A stretch of 64,000 bases of DNA from NCBI GenBank assembly GCA_035578155.1, contig JAPWDM010000017.1, positions 4,848,482 to 4,912,481 on the forward strand, given 5' to 3'. A model generated the notes under the pieces. That model was not told the DNA's origin, ran no database searches, and saw only the letters and a list, made by a program, of their open reading frames with translations. The DNA comes from Brachynemurus nebulosus (lineage: Eukaryota > Arthropoda > Insecta > Neuroptera > Myrmeleontidae). This document shows positions 60,421 through 64,000 of the stretch, piece after piece. The translations under genes were made by a program, and so were the position numbers. Within the stretch, counting starts at the first letter, position 1; each line of letters begins with the position of its first letter.

Positions 60421-61531
60421 CAAATCAGAATTATTTATCAAAACAAAATGTGTTCATCAAGTAAACTCAAAAACATCTTCGAGTGAACCACGTCAATTTG
60501 ACACCGTAATGCACACGGGTGTCTTGTAAAACAATTTTGGGATGGAATATTAGCGTCATCATTACTGTTCACCGAAATACCATGGTAGTGAAGTCAAAAC
60601 ACGAATTGGGAACTTTAGTCATCGATTCCCCAATGGAAGTACGTCGTAAACAACCCCCTTAGCAAACGCAAGTTATATCCAAACCCGAAATACCAAGAAC
60701 AGACCCATGACCCAATTCAGAAGAGGCTCAATAATGTGAAAAAGTGAATTTTAAAGACTTAAATAATTGGACGTTAGTGTTAGATATAAGAATTTAAAAA
60801 AAAAAAATTAGTACATAAGCGTATCTACGAAAAATTAATGTAATTTTTGAAAATATTAATGACATATTTGCAAAGTAATAAAACTTTATAAATTTAAATA
60901 ATTTAATTGGTAACTATTGTGATTGATTATTTTGAGAATTTGAGATGAAATGTACATAAATACGCTTATGAATGAATTTTGAATTATTTTAAGGATTTCG
61001 AAAACGTATTAAATAATAAAAAAACTGAGTGGGATAAAATCATTTAATTAGGGTTCTTGATCGTAATTCAAACTTAGGATTTTACTCGAATAAATCGATT
61101 TTTATTAATAGAAAGTAAAGGTAAATTGAATTTTTAATGAAAGAATATTTAAACCTGATAATGTATGCATGGATTTGACAATATGTTCATTTATTATACA
61201 ACAATTTATTTTATGGGACAAGGGAGTAGTTACTTAAAAAAAAAAAAATAAAATAAAATAATCGTAATTTTGTTTAGGAATGTAATCCAAAGGTAACAGT
61301 TTCAACCATGAAAGAAAAAAAATTCTTTTCATAAATAACAAGAGTACAGATATTTTTTCTATTTTACATACTTGTTAAGTATTTTATTATATTTCTTTTC
61401 AAAGATTTGAATTTAAAAAAAAAAATTATTTCAGTTAATTATTTAAAGTATAAAGAATTATATTTGAAGTATAATCTGGTTAAGGTATTACGCGAATGAT
61501 TACCTAATAAAACTAAGGGAAAGAAATTAAT
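60421..61531 (+). other. LTR element interior, nothing recognised
   Basis: The 60421-60720 part is less AT-rich; the rest is purine-rich. No coding feature was seen. Confidence 0.45.
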
Positions 61532-61638
61532 AATCGTAATGGTTCTTCTTCTTCCTACGGGGGGGGGGGGGGGTCTTGTCAGCCCATATACTGATTCCTA
61601 GTGGAATATTGCGCAGAAGAAGAAGAATCGTAATGGTT
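61532..61638. mobile_element. 81-bp foldback insertion with 13-bp target duplication and G15 run
   Basis: The direct repeat AATCGTAATGGTT lies at 61532-61544 and 61626-61638. The enclosed 81 bp starts CTTCTTCTTC and ends GAAGAAGAAG, and has a run of 15 G at 61559-61573. The remaining interior is TCTTGTCAGCCCATATACTG and similar. It is a minimal inserted element with inverted ends. Confidence 0.75.
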
Positions 61639-62080
61639 AAACACAATTTAGCTTTGGAAAAGTTGGAATAATTAAACAGGGACTAATAATAATAATTTTT
61701 TTTAGAAAGAAATAAGGAATATTTTTATTTGAAAACTATTAGAATATTTACTTTGTAGATATTAGATTGTATTAGATATGCATAATAAAAGTGAAGTTTT
61801 TAGAACTGAATTGTCACAAGTAGTTAATCGTAAACATTAAGGAGTAAAGAGAATCATCAAAAATTATGATTTGAATGTTTGAAAGAAAAGAAATTATTCA
61901 CTTTTGTTATGTAACGTATCTAACTAGGGATTTTAATTTTATTTTGAAAATTTTAGGTAATTAATTGATTAAAAAAAAAAATTGTATTGAGCATGTATTC
62001 ATATTTCTAATTGAAAATTAAAATAGAATAAAAGGTTAATTTTTCTTTCCAAACCTTAACGAAAAATTAACTTTCATTTT
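61639..62080 (+). other. LTR element interior, nothing recognised
   Basis: AT-rich, purine-biased sequence leading to the polypurine tract. Confidence 0.5.
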
Positions 62081-62093
62081 AAGGAGGAGGAAG
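62081..62093 (+). other. Polypurine tract of the LTR retrotransposon
   Basis: AAGGAGGAGGAAG immediately precedes the TG that opens the 3' LTR. This is the expected plus-strand priming site and fixes element orientation. Confidence 0.85.
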
Positions 62094-62560
62094 TGTAATA
62101 TAATGCCCGCTACTGTATCCACTTCCTAACAATATAGTAACATATTGTTAACTTATTGTTGAACACAACTGTATAGATTAATCTAGAAGAACGACTATTT
62201 AGGAGTAGAATAATGAAGTCTTTGAATTAATCGCTAAATCAGCAAAACGCCGATATATGAAATCGAACGATTAATCGCGAGGTAAGGGGAGTACTCTAGC
62301 GAACTTCGCTTGAGGCCAAAAACGGGTCGATATGATTTCATTCAGTATTTAGATTTCGTAATATTCTTTCCGTAATTGGATTCAGTAATGAACGTTTAAA
62401 ATGTAAAGTCATTTTGTGTAGTGTTGTGTATCCCTCAGGAAGAGGTAATGTGCACTTTCTTCCTTAAATATTTAATCAGCATATGCAACCCGATTCGGTA
62501 TATTTTTTTTACTAAAATTCGAATAAATAATTGTTAAGAAATTTTTAGATATTTACATAT
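62094..62560 (+). repeat. 3' LTR, truncated
   Basis: Collinear with 53749-54205 with a few substitutions (for example GTACCC to GTATCC; AATGCGCGAGG to AATCGCGAGG). Similarity fades after about 62545, just before a Penelope-like fragment, so its 3' end is missing. Confidence 0.82.
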
Positions 62561-62574
62561 ATTTTGTTACATAA

Positions 62575-62742
62575 ATATAATGTTTAGAGTCCGAATTAGT
62601 TAGAATAGTTGGATAGATTTGTTCTATGGCTAGACTTTTTTGTTTTTTACGGATTAGTTTTTGGATAATGTGCGGAGAAAAACCATTATTAACTGCTATT
62701 TGTTGTATGATCAATAATTCCTTATCTCGGTCTTGGTCTTGG
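62575..62742 (-). pseudogene. Penelope-like ORF fragment, inverted 5' piece
   Basis: The minus strand encodes part of the linker between RT and endonuclease (LLIIQQIAVNNGF..PHIIQKLIRKKQ), closely matching the intact element at 30778-33210. It joins head-to-head with the plus-strand fragment at about 62740. Confidence 0.85.
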
Positions 62743-63530
62743 TCATTCGGTAAAACCCGATCACAACCCAAAATATTACATATTTGTAAAAAAGGCCGCA
62801 AACTCAACATTTTGGAAGCCCTGGAAATTAATAAATTGAACAAAGACCTAAACCACGTCATCTTAAGTGACCAAATTGATCTAAACAAATCGCCTTTATT
62901 AAATCTATAACACGGTGCATCTCACGTTTTGTTTTCGAATAGTTTAGCTGATAGGTACCCATTTTTAAAATTTTATAGATTCCTGGTAATTAATATTTAA
63001 ATGATCTTTATGCAATATTTTGATTTTACATCATTTAACAATCCTTTTAATTTAACAAAAACATCTACCTGGTGGGTGTAACCTTTCGTGCAAATCAATA
63101 CATGTCTCTATCTTGACAAATTAGTAATACCTGTATATTTTATTCTTTATTTCTTGTAATTATCGTTCACCGCTGTTTCACGTGTCTGGTTCTCCCCAAC
63201 GTACTCTAGTCATTTTAAGGATATTACATCTAACCGGTTTAAAATAAAATTCGCGCTGTAGGTACCTTTGCAAATAATACAAAAAATTTTATTTTTATAA
63301 AAAATTGGTCAACTTGGGAGTTCCCCTTACATCTGTTTGATGTGATTATATCTGTCTCTATCTCTAACATCCCCCACCAATACATTATTTACTTCAATTT
63401 ATATTATAAATAGTTTTCGCCTAAAAGAACAATTTTTAGTTATGTTTTTCACCTAATGATGGTGTAAAAGCCGAAGGTCGACTCGTGTTTTTCTACGATT
63501 TTGTTGTGAAAAGTAACAAAGCAACGATCC
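62740..63530 (+). mobile_element. Penelope-like 3' fragment: endonuclease end plus terminal repeat
   Basis: 62740-62910 encodes the last part of the GIY-YIG domain (KILHICKKGRKLNILEALE...) with stop at 62908-62910. A spacer and a diverged terminal repeat (about 62952-63530) follow, matching the 538-bp repeat of the intact element. It is 5' truncated and joined to the inverted piece at 62575-62742. Confidence 0.88.
63450..63487 (+). ncRNA. Hammerhead-like motif, core mutated
   Basis: This is the counterpart of 30687-30724, but the core box reads CTAATGA (G5 to A) and GAAA reads GAAG. Cleavage should be lost. Confidence 0.6.
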
Positions 63531-64000
63531 CATGTTTTAATAAGTATTATCTTTAGTACATAGATATATGGGTCTTTTCTACATCAAAATTGAAAATTAG
63601 GTACGCATTGGAAGAGAAAAATTCTGAGCCACGAATATGAGAAGGAAAGTTTTAAAATTTAAAATTTCTGTTTAGTTGTTTGATTGAGAGTTAATTGGAT
63701 AATTGTTTTTTATAAGTAACCCACTGCCTCAACCAGTAGTGAGTAAAATAAACAGATCTACAAGTAAAACGATTGTTCATTCATCGTAAAAATGTTTTAT
63801 TAATTTTTTTCAAATTGTTTCGAGTAAAATATTAACAATGAAATAAGAAACTGTATAACAAAATGGTACAAAATAATAAATTGCGTGCATTTGCAAGTAA
63901 AATATAATATTTTAATATGTAAATTTTGGTAAATTACAATAAATGTGCATCTAATTTAACAGATGGAAATAAAAGCTGAAATCAATATACACAGTAAAAG
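63531..64000. other. Intergenic, nothing recognised
   Basis: AT-rich sequence without supported features up to the window end. Confidence 0.5.

Larger units (their letters stand above)
53749..62560 (+). mobile_element. LTR retrotransposon without recognisable gag-pol (LARD-like)
   Basis: Direct repeats starting TGTAATATAATGCCCGCTAC lie at 53749 and 62094 and are about 97% identical over about 450 bp. The polypurine tract AAGGAGGAGGAAG directly precedes the right one. The internal region (about 54650-62093) holds no ORF with gag, protease, RT or integrase motifs and no ORF over 100 codons. It is strikingly A/G-rich on the plus strand. Either the coding region has been replaced (large non-autonomous LTR element) or it is heavily decayed; LTR similarity argues for the former. 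A structured retroelement (58154-59650) is nested within. A Penelope fragment abuts the 3' LTR. Confidence 0.78.

Overview
The window looks like insect nuclear DNA: very AT-rich, with long (TA)n tracts, a spliced SoxC-type transcription factor gene and many transposable elements (TEs), including Penelope-like retroelements. The species cannot be named from the sequence. The only host gene I can support is a minus-strand SoxC gene (Drosophila Sox14 class) of two coding exons. Exon 1 (46290-46412) carries the start codon and ends in a consensus donor. Exon 2 (6156-7121) follows a clear acceptor and carries the HMG box and the acidic C-terminal tail. The exons join in phase 0 to give about 362 residues, and the intron between them is about 39.2 kb. 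Layout from low to high coordinates: a small inverted-repeat element packed with TATCGATA palindromes (12-416); gene-poor DNA that probably includes the Sox 3' UTR; Sox exon 2; then the giant intron. The intron holds two foldback elements (7411-8320 and 12653-14579), a hAT element with an 8-bp target duplication and a transposase remnant (17797-18473), a decayed inverted Penelope-like copy broken by a structured retroelement (19493-23150), a TIR element with iterated motifs (26822-28051), and an apparently intact Penelope-like element with identical terminal repeats (30238-33790) nested inside another retroelement. Sox exon 1 follows. Upstream of the gene come a 3.5-kb TIR element with a second TIR element nested in it (48381-51851), an ORF of unknown family (52043-52399), and an 8.8-kb LTR retrotransposon with no recognisable gag or pol (53749 to about 62560). 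That LTR element is itself interrupted by a second copy of the structured retroelement and has a broken Penelope fragment abutting its 3' LTR. The Penelope-like copies carry hammerhead-ribozyme-like motifs in their terminal repeats: core intact in the full-length element and in one repeat of the second family, mutated in two decayed copies. The most unusual signals are (1) TIR elements whose interiors repeat a short CAGT-headed motif that differs between elements but is uniform within each, found again beside the unknown ORF, and (2) a non-coding retroelement built as a train of hairpins, present in two copies with 18-19 bp target duplications. No tRNA, rRNA, CRISPR array or bacterial-type operon was seen.
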